Shown piece by piece: positions 1 through 10,541 of a DNA stretch of 64,000 nucleotides (position 1 is its first letter; each line of letters opens with the position of its first letter). Under the pieces are notes generated by a model. It made no database searches. It saw only the letters and a program-made list of their open reading frames with translations, and was not told the DNA's origin. The position numbers and the translations under genes were made by a program. The stretch is from Hyalella azteca (taxonomy: Eukaryota; Arthropoda; Malacostraca; Amphipoda; Hyalellidae), in the NCBI RefSeq assembly GCF_000764305.2, contig NW_025936290.1, positions 21,729 to 85,728 of the forward strand, read 5' to 3'.

Positions 1-550
1 TGGAGGCGTACTAAATTGAAGACCCACAAAGATCTTTCTAATATTTGCCTGTTAACCTGATTATTTGCCTGTTGACCTGGCTATTTGCCTTTTACCTGAT
101 TATTTGCCTGTTACCTGATTATTTGCCTGTTAATCTGTTTATTTGCCTGTTAACCTGATTATTTGCCCGTTAATCTGCTTATTTACCTGTTAACCTGATT
201 ATTTTCCTGTTAATCTGGTTATTTGCCTGTTACCCTGATTATTTTCCTGTTAACCTGGTTATTTGCCCGTTACCTGACATCATCGTAAAAAGAGCTCATG
301 GGTGCGCTCATGTTCTTTGTTGGATTGTCAATTACTACGGTGATCAACTTGATGATCGTTTATAATTACTATGATGATTACTACTATTTAATAATGCTTT
401 TATTATCAATTACTATGATAATTGTTTGGTACCGTTCAGCGTCCGTTATTGTAAGGTACGGATGACATAGAAAACTATTACAGCGTCCGCAAACAAATGG
501 TCAACTCTTTGTCTCCTGACGATAACTCTTGTTACCACACTTCTTAAGCT
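1..550. repeat. Left unit of a ~0.5-kb direct segmental duplication
   Basis: This stretch is paralogous to 811-1325. Both begin with a version of TACTAAA...ACCCACAAAGATC. Both contain the GATGATCGTTTATAATTA / GATGATTACTACTA segment, then GTTATTGTAAGGTACG, and both end with ACTCTTGTTACCACACTTC. The left unit carries an expanded ~20-bp array (45-280) where the right unit has one copy. The right unit instead has about 210 extra bases near 1065-1270. No coding function is visible in either. Confidence 0.8.
45..280. repeat. ~19-20-bp minisatellite (TTATTTGCCTGTTAACCTGA)
   Basis: About 12 imperfect tandem copies of a unit read as TTATTTGCCTGTTAACCTGA. Copies vary by indels (TTAACC versus TTACC) and substitutions (AATCTG, TTTTCC). 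The array sits inside the left paralogous unit, and the right unit (around 855-880) has only one copy, so the expansion followed the segmental duplication or was lost on the right. Confidence 0.85.
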
Positions 551-810
551 ACAAATGCAAAATTAAACTGAGTTAGAATATTCTTCACATGGAAAACATT
601 TTCTTTCTCGCTGAAAGCTTTATTGCTTGAATTAAATATATTTATTACTATTGCTCTATAGAGGTTAAAATTTATGTTAGTCTGGCCAGGCAAGAAACTG
701 TGCGAACTGTAGCTCGACGTGAGATTCATTAATTAAGCAACGTCACGTGGATCAAAAAGTGAAACTTGAGAGCCAAAACATTTGCTGAACACTGTAATCC
801 AATGAGGTTT
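551..810. other. Spacer between the two paralogous units; nothing recognised
   Basis: AT-rich sequence. The only ORF is a 61-codon minus-strand frame with no recognisable motif. No RNA gene or repeat is apparent. Confidence 0.5.
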
Positions 811-1325
811 TGGACGGGTACTAAACTAAATACCCACAAAGATCGTTTGAATATTTGCCTGTTAACTTGGTCAGTGGGTGAGCTATGTTCTCTGCTTGAT
901 TGTCAATTACTATGATGAATAATTTGATGATCGTTTATAATTAATATGATGATTACTACTAATTATTAATACTTCTATTACCACTAACTACATGTATTTA
1001 CATTCCTGTTCAGCGTGTGTTATTGTAAGGTACGAATAATATAAAAAAAACTGTTCTAGCATTCGCAAATAATGGATATGCCTTTGTCACTCTGGTGGCA
1101 ACTGTTACGGTATCCACAACGGTTACCGTCTCCGTAAATTCGCCCGAGTAACGGTAAATATATCCGTGCATCCGCTCCAAAAATATAACTCTCGGTATGT
1201 TGATGGTAACTCTCATTACCAATCCTATAGGTACGAATAGAACTTAACTCTGTTAATTTATCAGTTGTCAAATGATCAACCCTTTGTCTCCAGACGATAA
1301 CTCTTGTTACCACACTTCTTAAGCT
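811..1325. repeat. Right unit of the ~0.5-kb direct duplication
   Basis: Direct paralogue of 1-550, with one instead of ~12 copies of the 20-bp minisatellite unit. It holds an additional segment (about 1065-1270) rich in GTTAC/GTAAC-like words (CAACTGTTACGG, CAACGGTTACCG, AGTAACGG). Overlapping minus-strand frames of 70 and 108 codons here have no recognised family and are probably fortuitous. Confidence 0.75.
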
Positions 1326-1327
1326 AA

Positions 1328-1393
1328 GCTGTTGCCACCAGCTGGTGCTGCTGTTGCCACCAGCTGGTGATGCTGTTGCCACCAGCTGGTGCC
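1328..1393. repeat. 22-bp triplicate (GCTGTTGCCACCAGCTGGTG)
   Basis: Three near-perfect 22-bp copies starting at 1328, 1350 and 1372. Each contains the palindrome ACCAGCTGGT, so each unit can form a short hairpin. The triplicate lies just beyond the end of the segmental duplication. Confidence 0.85.
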
Positions 1394-4079
1394 GGTAGTT
1401 CTCACAGACGCATCGGCTGCTGAGGAGCAGTCCACATATACGCCGGGTTCACACACACTGTCAGTCACGGTCCAGTCCGATATTCTTTAATAAATTTCCA
1501 TAGATACATCCACACCATGAGCATGACAGGTGCCTTGCACGGCTGGGGTGAATGCTTTAATAGAAATGCATTAAATGATATTGGCAAAGGCCTGACACGT
1601 GCCCGGAAGGGCTGACCCCGGTCAAAAACTACCAAATGAGGATACATTACCTAGGGTTTGCTACGTGGTTAATGTCACCAAAATTGGAGCAATGACTTGC
1701 GAGTTCAAGTTTCGCAACAAGTTGTGAAAAGTTTGGAGCGAAATCGGCAAGTAGGCCAGGTACTTAATGATACTACATGATAAAATATATTATATTATAT
1801 TATATTATATTATATGCGAAATATTAAGTGAGCTACAGCACGAAGCTGTATCACTGGGCTGAGTTCCAGGTCCCGGTATCTTGATGCAGTTGACTGCCAG
1901 CAATATCGGTGTATTTGCATGGCGCTCGCTTGCCAAACGGTAGACGATAGACGTGCCCGCTGATACAAGTCCTGGCCTAGACAGGCTTCCAGTGCATTGT
2001 CAAGTCAATAGCCAGCTGAACAAAACCTGTGTGAAGCTTACGTGATAAACTCCACGGATTCAACTCGTATCATTCGACCACGCAGGTTTGTTATGACCGC
2101 AAAAATAAACGAGGCTTGAGTGGAATTGGTTCAATTCACCGTTGTTTTGCTGCCTAAATTGACCAGAAGAAAAGCAGCAACGAACGATTATTCAAGCCTC
2201 ACCTCCAGACTTATACGCGTGTGGTGAGGATATATATTCGCTAATATCCTTCTAATCATGTGCTCCCTTTGATGTCAAACGGTGCGAATAAATATATCGT
2301 TATTCGTCGCGCATTCAAATCGCAGTGCGCATTGGTTATTTCGAGCTAACGTTTCTAGGCTTCGAAGAGTTCAGTATCAAAAGCGCGCTGAATTTCACTT
2401 CTCAGCTGCAGGACTAAGAGCCTAAAAGGTTCGCACATTTGACCGCATTTTCAGGAGCAAACTTCCGATATTTCATAGGCTTTGCTTCAACGGCAATTGG
2501 AAAAGCCGATTACGGGCTAAAATTCAAATGAGATTTCAAGCTACCATTCCACAAGCATATTAGTGATGTTGGATCATCAAAGCGTCATTATTTATCAGCA
2601 ATTGCAACAACTTAGGGATAGATGAAGCTCAATCATGACGTTTAAAGTTATAATTGGTGTTTCCAAGCAGGAAGTTATAGTTTGGCTTGAGTGCGTGAGC
2701 TAGAATTCGCGTATCACGTGTGATATTCACTGCACATTGGACAAATTTAAATTCAGTTTTGACGTAAATTTTCGAGAATTAGCATCGATTGATGTACCCA
2801 ATTTTCTTACTAATAATAAAATATAATATTGTGAACATTATCTCCATAGCTTAGTCAGGAAAAATTGCAAAAATTTGTACCAATGTTAAACTGCTTTTAG
2901 TTAAGTTCGACGCAACAATCATGCATGTGAGGCTGAATTGAAGATCATCACCAGAATAGGAAATAACTTTTCATTGTCATATTTGGTAATCTGCAAATTA
3001 CTGAATCGTAAGGTTTAGGCCAGTCCGATAAATTATGTTCACCAACACAATTAGCCGGTTTAATTAAATTCCTTACCTTAACTCTATAGAGAACAGGGAC
3101 TCACTCCAGTTTTCACATCTTATGATGGTCATAGTATATTAAGTTAATGCTTGTATAGCTGCTGGTTGTGCATTGTTCTCAAAATACAAAATGTTATCAG
3201 TATCACATTAAAATATTAGATAAAAGTAAATGTTCAGTAAATGGCTATTTATCCGAATAAAATTCGGCAGCATGAACGACTTTCATCTCTGACAAATTAC
3301 TCTAAAAAAAGAATTTCTATCTCAAGTTACGCTTGGAATACAGTGTTTTTATCATAAGCGTGTCCGATATTTGGGCAAGCAAAAAGCGCGCGCATAACAG
3401 AAGCACTCAACCTGCAGCCGTGCCAAAAAGCTTGCCAAGCAGAAGGAGGCGCAAGAAATCTCTATCAAATTTGGTGAGCATCGCTTGGTCCTAATATATT
3501 TTTTCCTAAAAATTGCAAGGAAGTTTGCATGCGCTGCAAAGAGACCTCCAGGAATTTCGAGCCGATGTGCGAAGCTTGATCGAGAGTCGTGCGATGGCGG
3601 ATACTTTTCCCCATGCAAATATTTACTAACAACAAGGCAGTGTGCATATAAAAATAAATATAAATATGCCGCATACAAAATCTAATTCTCTTTAGGACTA
3701 AAAATCTCAACAATTTATTTAAATATCTTTCCCTCTTCAAGCTGCCGCAGGGCTGATTAAATATGAACAACGATGTGAATAATACTAAGGCCATTACTAG
3801 CACATAAGTAAAATGTGCTGGACTGTAGTAAACAAAGGATGATTAAAGTGAATCTCTCGTAAAATGCAGTCCGCACAGTAATTAAAAAACACAAATAACC
3901 CGCTTGTACCCTGATGGAACTCTGCAGGCTCTCATATGTTATATAAAAATAGTTCAGGTTTGAAAATTATAAGATAGAAGCAGCTAAGAATCTAAGCAAG
4001 ATTTATGTGTTTACATCATGAAAATGTGTCTTATGACAGAGAAACAATTTTACTAAACACACGCAATTCTATATTAAGG
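1394..4079. other. Unassigned AT-rich region with one pentanucleotide microsatellite
   Basis: The only structured element seen is an (ATATT)n run at about 1788-1815. Short ORFs at 3352-3803 on both strands overlap each other and match no family I know. The plus frame at 3485-3685 has five cysteines but no signal peptide or obvious scaffold. No confident gene or RNA. Confidence 0.5.
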
Positions 4080-4110
4080 TATAAATCTGTGTGTCTCACA
4101 CAGATTTATA
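4080..4110. other. Perfect 14-bp inverted repeat with 3-nt loop
   Basis: Arms TATAAATCTGTGTG and CACACAGATTTATA are separated by TCT. It could form a strong hairpin or cruciform. No flanking target-site duplication was seen, so it is not assigned to a transposon. Confidence 0.85.
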
Positions 4111-6869
4111 CTAGGACGGAATGACGTGCATGCGCTAACAGAATCACAAGCCGCTTGTTTACCCATCAAAAAAGACGATTGTACCAAACAGAAACAAAGA
4201 CATTGCGTATTTGTTTCACTAAAGTCATCTCTATAACCATTCTCGTCTTGGAGGGAATCGAAAAATGATCTTCTGAATTTAAATGTCTTCGAGTCGCAGT
4301 TTTGATGCAAAATATCTCAATGCCAAACGCCGTTGTATCTCTCAACGATCTCAATGCCCTGTATAAATTCATTATTCTCAAACGAAATTCAAGTTACAGA
4401 AGGTCGATGGTATTAATCCATATTCTCACTGTGAGCACTAGAGAGATTATTTCAAATGTGCTACTTATTCAAGAGGAAATCGGAATTTGGCTCATTGTTC
4501 GGCCTAAAATATCGAGGGCCATGGACTGCACACTATCACTCATTGGCTAATTTCTAAATTATGTTTAATCATTTACTATAATCAAAAAACTTCTTGTTAC
4601 TTCTCGATTTTATTCATTTCAATTAAAGATAAAACGTTTTAGTAATCGATGCTCAACAGCTAGTACACTGTTATTTTTATTGGAAGTGAAAGAAACAGCA
4701 AAATATCGGTCTGAAATCTGCATCTGAATAAGATCGCACAAATGAACTCATCTCAATTCTTGCTGTTGCAAACTAAAAAAATTTAAAAACCAAACCGTAT
4801 AACTAGCTCACACACACAGCAGAAATGATTGCCAGCAGTTGACAATTTACCGCTGGCTATATTTTCCTTTGACTGGAGGGGTTCTGACTGTGCACCACTG
4901 AAATAAACATGCATATCGTGGAAGTTTTCCAGTGGCTTAGAAGAACGAATAAAAAATAACATGAAATTCTATGTTTCATTTCACGAGGTGCAAATTGAAT
5001 GTATTTTGAGTTTTTATTTTTCCGGAACACTTTTGTTGCCTCTAAAATAACGATCCGATTTGTCTAAGGAAGAATTACTGCACCGTGGAAGAAAATGACT
5101 TGTCATTTACCAGGAAGAAAAGAATCACCGTCTTTTGATCGAAAATGTTCGTCTTGTACAACTCGCTAGAAAGTTAGACCAGCGCTGCTCGGGATAGATT
5201 ATCCTGTAATTCGAGAATCCCGTTATTCAGAAGCCAATTGACGATTTGCAATCTAAAATAGTTTCAAATTTTTAGCTTCCATTCAAGTTACGTAAAAGGT
5301 TTGACGAAGACTTGAATTGCATGGAACTTCAATTGAAGTTGGGTAAAAAGTTTGAATTAAATTTTAATTTCTCATTTCTTAATGAAACTTACTCGTATCA
5401 AGAGAATTATTGTGTTCCAATGATATTAACAGAGAAAAATTCTGGTATCCTGGGAATACAATTAATAACGCTAAGTTAAATGAGAATTATATTTTTCAAC
5501 GGTATCCTTGGTTTGTTATAAGATTCCAGATTTTTATTTAAATTAATAATTTTTAATAATTAAGCTGAGGTCATATGATTTTAACAATTATTCAAGACAC
5601 GAGAATGCTTTTAATAAACTGACTAGCAAATTTTAATGCACCCAGAGAGTTTTACTTTGTTAAGATGATACGACCTCATGCAACTGACGTTACCCAAGCT
5701 CAATAGCGTATACTCGTTGCTTAACTGAAATGCATTTCGATTTGAAACTAACGGAAAATGTAAGGAATAGATTTTGTCTATTTATGACAGCTTTTTACAG
5801 ATTTTTATTCTAAACGGACATTTTACAACACCCGATGGATTTGAAGCCAGTCGCAAAATATAGATTAAAATTTAAAAATTTTGAAACTTGCATCTATTTC
5901 AGGAGAATTTTAGCAGCACTACAACGCGCGGGCTTTTAAAGTCATTTCCTTTAGTACGCGCACATTTCTCGTTACTAAAAGTGTTGCATAAAATATTCAA
6001 CACAAAAGTAATGACAGAAAAATACTGCTTCATGCAGTCGTGTTTCCGCAACCAAGATACACAAAAAATACTCGTGCTAAAAACTTCAGTCATCGTCGAG
6101 AGATTCGTCGGCAAAATGTGACCCCCGGCGTTAAAATGAGTCACATGGCTTCAAACATTAATGTTTTCCTATGATATTCGTATGGCCAACTCGACTGAGA
6201 AGGGCCTAAGGAACGTTTATTTACCTGTCGAGAAAGATTTATTCATTAAAGGGACACCATTATACTTTTCTGGAAAGATTCCTTATAATAGTTTTAATGA
6301 AATCTGAACATTCAAGACAATAAACATGAGATATACATGTTCAAGTCGACAGAATATTCAACAGGAATTTGTCGCTAGATTCCATCAATGGACCTTTACG
6401 AATTTTCGTTTACATTTATCAAAGTGGTGACAGCTCGAGATTTTTGTTCGAATAAAGTCGCTTCGCTGATTGGCGTGTCCGATGTTTGGAGTTATCTCCC
6501 CTCAAAAAAGATGTGTCGGAAAACACCGGATTGATTCAACATCTCTGCTCCCAGGACGCTGTGATTCGGTGACATATAAAGTCAATCGATCAGCTTAAAC
6601 ACGAACTACTCAAACAACCCGCATTATAGCGTTGATTATTTTGGTTAACTGTTACAAAATCTACTTCCCAATTTACACTAATTATATCACTTAATCCGCA
6701 GTACAATTTCGCAGTACAAAACAAATGAAATCATCTGTAACTCATTTAAACTAAACAGTTAAAGTTTATTTTGCAATGCATGCTAATCATTTTAAGGGAA
6801 GATATTTTCAAGCGTTTGGTTTGCGAATCATTAAATTGAACATCGCAGGACCTTGGTTTACTTGAGCGT
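4111..6869. other. Unassigned AT-rich region
   Basis: I see no supported gene, RNA or array. Overlapping ORFs of 71-82 codons at 4074-4550 and 5888-6144 occupy both strands and carry no recognised motif. Confidence 0.5.
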
Positions 6870-6913
6870 CCCTCCGGAGGGGAGTTTTCGCTGCCCCATT
6901 AGGCAGATGGGGC
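6870..6913. other. Two adjacent GC-rich hairpins
   Basis: CCCTCCGGAGGG (6870-6881) is a perfect 12-bp palindrome. Then GCCCCAT (6893-6899) pairs with ATGGGGC (6907-6913) across the loop TAGGCAG, with the T at 6900 beginning that loop. The word ATTAGGCAGATG is also found, inverted, beside the hairpin at 19301-19323. Confidence 0.7.
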
Positions 6914-7796
6914 GAGCTTTTTGAAGCAAAGATTGGATGGATTTACAGACCTGCAGATTTGCTTCATATGCACTGAAAAATTTTCCTTTTCAAACATTAG
7001 CAGTGTTTGATGCGGGTTGGATGCACTAGAGATCCGAAAATTTACGAGTGAAATCAAAATTGTGTTTTCTTAAGCTTGCGGTTAATTAGACATTCTAATG
7101 TCGTGGGTATGAAGGTAAACAACGGATGAATAAAAATGATCGATGAAAACTATAATTATAAACAAACTTCGAATGCAATAATACAAGAATATAAAACTAT
7201 TAACCGTATGTTCGCTAAGCTCATGTCTATTACACCGTGATGGAGTCTTAGTTCGGATTCGAGATTCAGAGCCTTGTAATGAACAAACAAGAATTTATAA
7301 CTAGTAACTACAAAAAGCAGAATGTAATTTCAACAAAACAAATACTCATAATCATGACTGATACTCATAATCATGAACCTCTCTAAATACCACCACTGAA
7401 TTCAAACAAAAAATTATCTCAAAAATAAACAGATATAAATACTAGAGTAATGCGTATAACTCCGTGGTGGATCACACAGCAATGAATACATGCAGAGCAT
7501 ATATGAACGAGGTCATGTCCGAGGTGACTTGAAACCAAAATTCAGAATACCTAACTGTAATAAAACACCAATGCACTGCGACCCTAACTGCGGCCCCTAA
7601 CACTAATTATTTGAATTAGTACATAAAATATTCTCGGTAAAATGGGCATAGCTCCTTCAACTATGAAGTGAGCTCCATTATAATAATAATTAATAACCTT
7701 CAATTTATACCATGGAAATGCTCTGTTGATAACATCTTGGATTATTTATCCAGTGTCTGAAGAAACGTATTAAAATAAATTATTTTAAATTATGTT

Positions 7797-8075
7797 TTCA
7801 TTAATCGTTCTATCACGTTTCCTCCATCATGTTCTGAAAATTAATTTTTCACGTGTTTTTCATTTTTATTGAGTCAATTTACTTGATGACATAAAAAGCA
7901 TAACTTTTGGATGAGCGCTAAAATGGGTATAAAATTATCTAGCTGAAATAGACAATTTTATACCCATTTTAGCTCTGATTCAAAAGTTATACTGTTCACT
8001 CGATAAAAGCGAAAATCAAGCAAAAAATTAATATTGAGAACATGATGGAGGAAACGTGATAGAACAATTAATGAA
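7797..8075. mobile_element. ~280-bp fold-back (MITE-like) element
   Basis: The whole segment is an imperfect inverted repeat. The outer ~39 bp of the two arms, from TTCATTAAT inward through ATCACGTTTCCTCCATCATG, match at all but about one position. The centre is another strong pairing, GCTAAAATGGGTATAAAATT with its complement, around 7918-7977. The left arm has about 25 extra bases (CTTGATGACATAAAAAG region). No transposase is present and I could not fix a target-site duplication, so this is a non-autonomous fold-back element or a hairpin-forming inverted duplication. Confidence 0.75.
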
Positions 8076-8414
8076 TTACGATAACAAATAACGCGCTGGC
8101 AAGCATATCTTTAATTCTGACCATTAAATTATTAGATTCGTGTACATCAATTACCTTAATCTAATATCCAACATCACTTACCTTAATGATATTCGATGGC
8201 AAGTTTGTCATTCCTCGAAGTCGTACCCGAACGGTGAGAGTGTAAAGATTATGCAGTTTGTCATCGCATATTTTACACTTTGGATGTCCTTATTGAATAG
8301 TGGGCTAAGATAATAGTGGCGCGAGCGTTGAAGATTAGTAGGCCATTAGCCACTATTGAACACTATTGAACACTATCAATTAGGCCTGTCGACGATTCTG
8401 AGCATCGCAGAATT
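8076..8414. other. Unassigned spacer
   Basis: A short direct repeat ACTATTGAACACTATTGAAC lies around 8351-8373. Nothing else is recognised. Confidence 0.45.
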
Positions 8415-8485
8415 TCCATGGTTGACTGCTGGTATCGAACCCACAACTCACTACTCAAATATCGGTGCTCTGAACTAGGGCTATT
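8415..8485 (-). mobile_element. tRNA-derived SINE head (decayed)
   Basis: On the minus strand an A-box-like TAGTTCAGAGCACC (complement of about 8464-8477) is followed by a near-consensus B box, GGGTTCGATACC (complement of 8431-8442). The A-to-B spacing is about 36 nt, shorter than in a standard tRNA. The D-loop appears to have lost several bases, so a functional tRNA is unlikely. This is the expected form of an old tRNA-related SINE promoter. Confidence 0.5.
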
Positions 8486-8834
8486 CATTTAAACCTCATG
8501 CAGATTTTCAAATCGTTCAGCACGATTCGGAATGCAATCCAAGGATGAATTCGATATTTTTCATGAACACGTATTGTACACGGATGAAATCATGAAAAAA
8601 TATGTATTATACTATAATATGGTATATATTTATTTATTACAGTATGGTATATATTTTTTATAGTACATAAATCAGTGGGTAGCTCCAGCATCTCTTGAAA
8701 TATTGATGCGCAGTTCTCGGCACTTTGATGAGAGTTGTGTTGGTTGAATTTCAACCCACAGCCCATGGTTTAATTAATACAAGGTTGACCCACGCGCAGC
8801 TGCTCTTTGCGGATGTCGTTTGTTGTTCCGACTG

Positions 8835-8864
8835 TGACGTCACCGTGGGCCCAAAATTTAAATA
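8835..8864 (+). promoter_or_regulatory. Consensus CRE followed by TATA-like TTTAAATA
   Basis: TGACGTCA (8835-8842) is the full cAMP-response-element palindrome bound by CREB/ATF-type bZIP proteins. TTTAAATA follows at 8857-8864. A core promoter firing near 8890 is possible. The 78-codon frame at 8725-8961 spans the site, so it would not be the product of this promoter. The eight-base motif alone occurs by chance about once per 65 kb. Confidence 0.25.
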
Positions 8865-8961
8865 CTGTCGTGAAACACGTTGTTTTTGTGTCATAATTGA
8901 GAACAATTTAAGAAAAATTTACCTCCTCAAAATCCTTATAAAAACTAGTAACTGCAGCTAG

Positions 8962-9395
8962 TCTCTCTCTAATCATATAGAGCTTATTGAGAAATTTTGT
9001 CGAGCGAAATCCATGAATTGGAAATAACGAACAGAGTGAGAGATCGTAACCAACTTGCTGAGAGTGAGAGATCGTAATGTATTACTTCAACCATGCCACA
9101 GCCGCCATCCTTTCCCTCCTCGAGGATGAGGAAAAGTAAAGCCACACTGCAGCTTTGTCCAAAATTGACCGAAAGGCTACCTGAATTCTTGATGGCTTTC
9201 GAAATTTTTGATGCAGGAAAAACTTTTCTTGTCTCCTTACGACCGAGACTCTAAAAGCTGTCAATGCGAAATCTATAGAGGTTTAGTTAAGTAAAAGACT
9301 TTGTATGGAGTAGTGTTTATAGGGAGACACTACCAGCTAAAGATAATATTTTTTAAGGCTTTGCTATATAATCCAGATCAGTTAAAAGAAGATGT
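8962..9395. other. Unassigned; short direct repeat and half of a palindrome seen elsewhere
   Basis: GAGTGAGAGATCGTAA occurs twice at about 9034-9078. Next to it, ATGTATTACTTCAACCATG (about 9078-9096) nearly matches the right half of the palindrome at 49570-49605. A 60-codon minus-strand frame at 9082-9264 is not recognised. Confidence 0.5.
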
Positions 9396-9757
9396 GCTGC
9401 AAACTACCATATACTTTTAACCGCTCTTAGCGCGAAAGGTAGAAAAAGATTTTTTATATAACTAGATTCACAAGATAATCTACGTGTAATAGATAATTTC
9501 AAGTGTTAATTACCTAGCTAAAGTGCAGATGAATAAATTATCAGTGAATTGACGGGAGAATTATACTAGAAGCTGCAAACTACCATATACTTTTAACAGT
9601 ATCCATAGGCTCTGAACCGCGAAAGGTAGAAAATTTTTTTTTATATAACAAGATTCACAAGGTATTCTACGTGTAATAGATAATTTTAAGTGTTAATTAC
9701 CGAGCTAAAGTGTAGATGGAAAAAATATCGGTGAATTGACGGGAGGATTATACTAGA
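9396..9757. repeat. Tandem duplication, two ~176-bp units
   Basis: Units start at 9396 and 9572 with GCTGCAAACTACCATATAC. Both contain GCGAAAGGTAGAAAA, TCTACGTGTAATAGATAA and GAATTGACGGGAG, and both end ATTATACTAGA. The copies differ by scattered substitutions and a small insertion in the second, so the duplication is not very recent. No ORF is conserved between them. Confidence 0.9.
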
Positions 9758-9874
9758 TCATGACCCAATAAAACATGAAATTTTATCAAATAAAATAATC
9801 TCTATTTTTTAGGAAGTACGGAAGTTCAACGTAATATAATTAATTTTGAGACAGTCCTAGGGCACGACAAATGA

Positions 9875-10066
9875 AAAAATAACGCAATCAAAGTTACACT
9901 TGACCGAACAGGCAACGGATTAGCCAAAGTTGCCATTTATTTTAAGGCGTCAAAGACCAGCCGCGGCAGCAAAGGGTTTTATTGCGCCTTCTGCTGGCCT
10001 TTGCTCAGCAGCAACACGCGAGTCGAATATAACGCCCATCAAAAGAGATTATTTCGAATCCAATGA
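9875..10066 (+). CDS. Open frame without ATG in a GC-richer patch (candidate exon, very tentative)
   Basis: A 63-codon frame opens after a TGA at 9872-9874 and ends with TGA at 10064-10066. It lacks a start codon and so could only be an internal or terminal exon. The translation contains a Cys/aromatic-rich stretch, GFYCAFCWPLL, flanked by basic residues. I recognise no family and see no convincing splice acceptor. A random open stretch of this length is not rare. Confidence 0.12.
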   Translation, partial: KNNAIKVTLDRTGNGLAKVAIYFKASKTSRGSKGFYCAFCWPLLSSNTRVEYNAHQKRLFRIQ

Positions 10067-10490
10067 AGCGACGAGAGCCACACGAACTGGCGCGTTTCAA
10101 GTGCTCTAAAGCTTACACTCTGCACAGAGAATTTGGCTCGGTGCAGGGCGTTAAATTTAACAAAATATATCCGCTACTTGAAAGCCGCTGACGTTAAGTT
10201 ATATCAAAACCCTTTTCCTGGGGGCTAGATGCACTCTGGTTTTGGTCAAAACGTGACCTCGAACGATCCGCTAAGTAAGAGTTCGAAACCGCAATCGAAT
10301 ATACAAGTGCCGCTATATTGCTTTTCCATTTATTACAGCTTGTTTAGGGATGGAGCCTAGTGTTATTAACGTCGCTATGTAGCGCGTGTTTCCCTGGCGA
10401 CAAAGCTGATAAAGAAGAGTGGACATTGGACATGCAATATGATGCGGTGAGTGGTTGTTGACACGTGGAATGTACAAAACAAACTGGACT
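10067..10490. other. Unassigned
   Basis: No supported feature. Minus frames of 82 and 65 codons run into the 10.5-kb duplicate and share its repeated residues, so they are not credible genes. Confidence 0.45.
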
Positions 10491-10541
10491 TTTAGTTGAA
10501 AATATCGAAAAATATGGACTTTTAGTTGAAAATATCGACAT
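10491..10541. repeat. 26-bp direct duplicate (GACTTTTAGTTGAAAATATC)
   Basis: Two adjacent copies of GGACTTTTAGTTGAAAATAT lie within this span, separated only by the end of the unit. Confidence 0.8.

Noticed and set aside
1..280. Telomeric repeat at the window edge
   Set aside because: The unit is ~20 bp and unlike TTAGG or TTAGGG. It lies inside a segmental duplication that repeats downstream.
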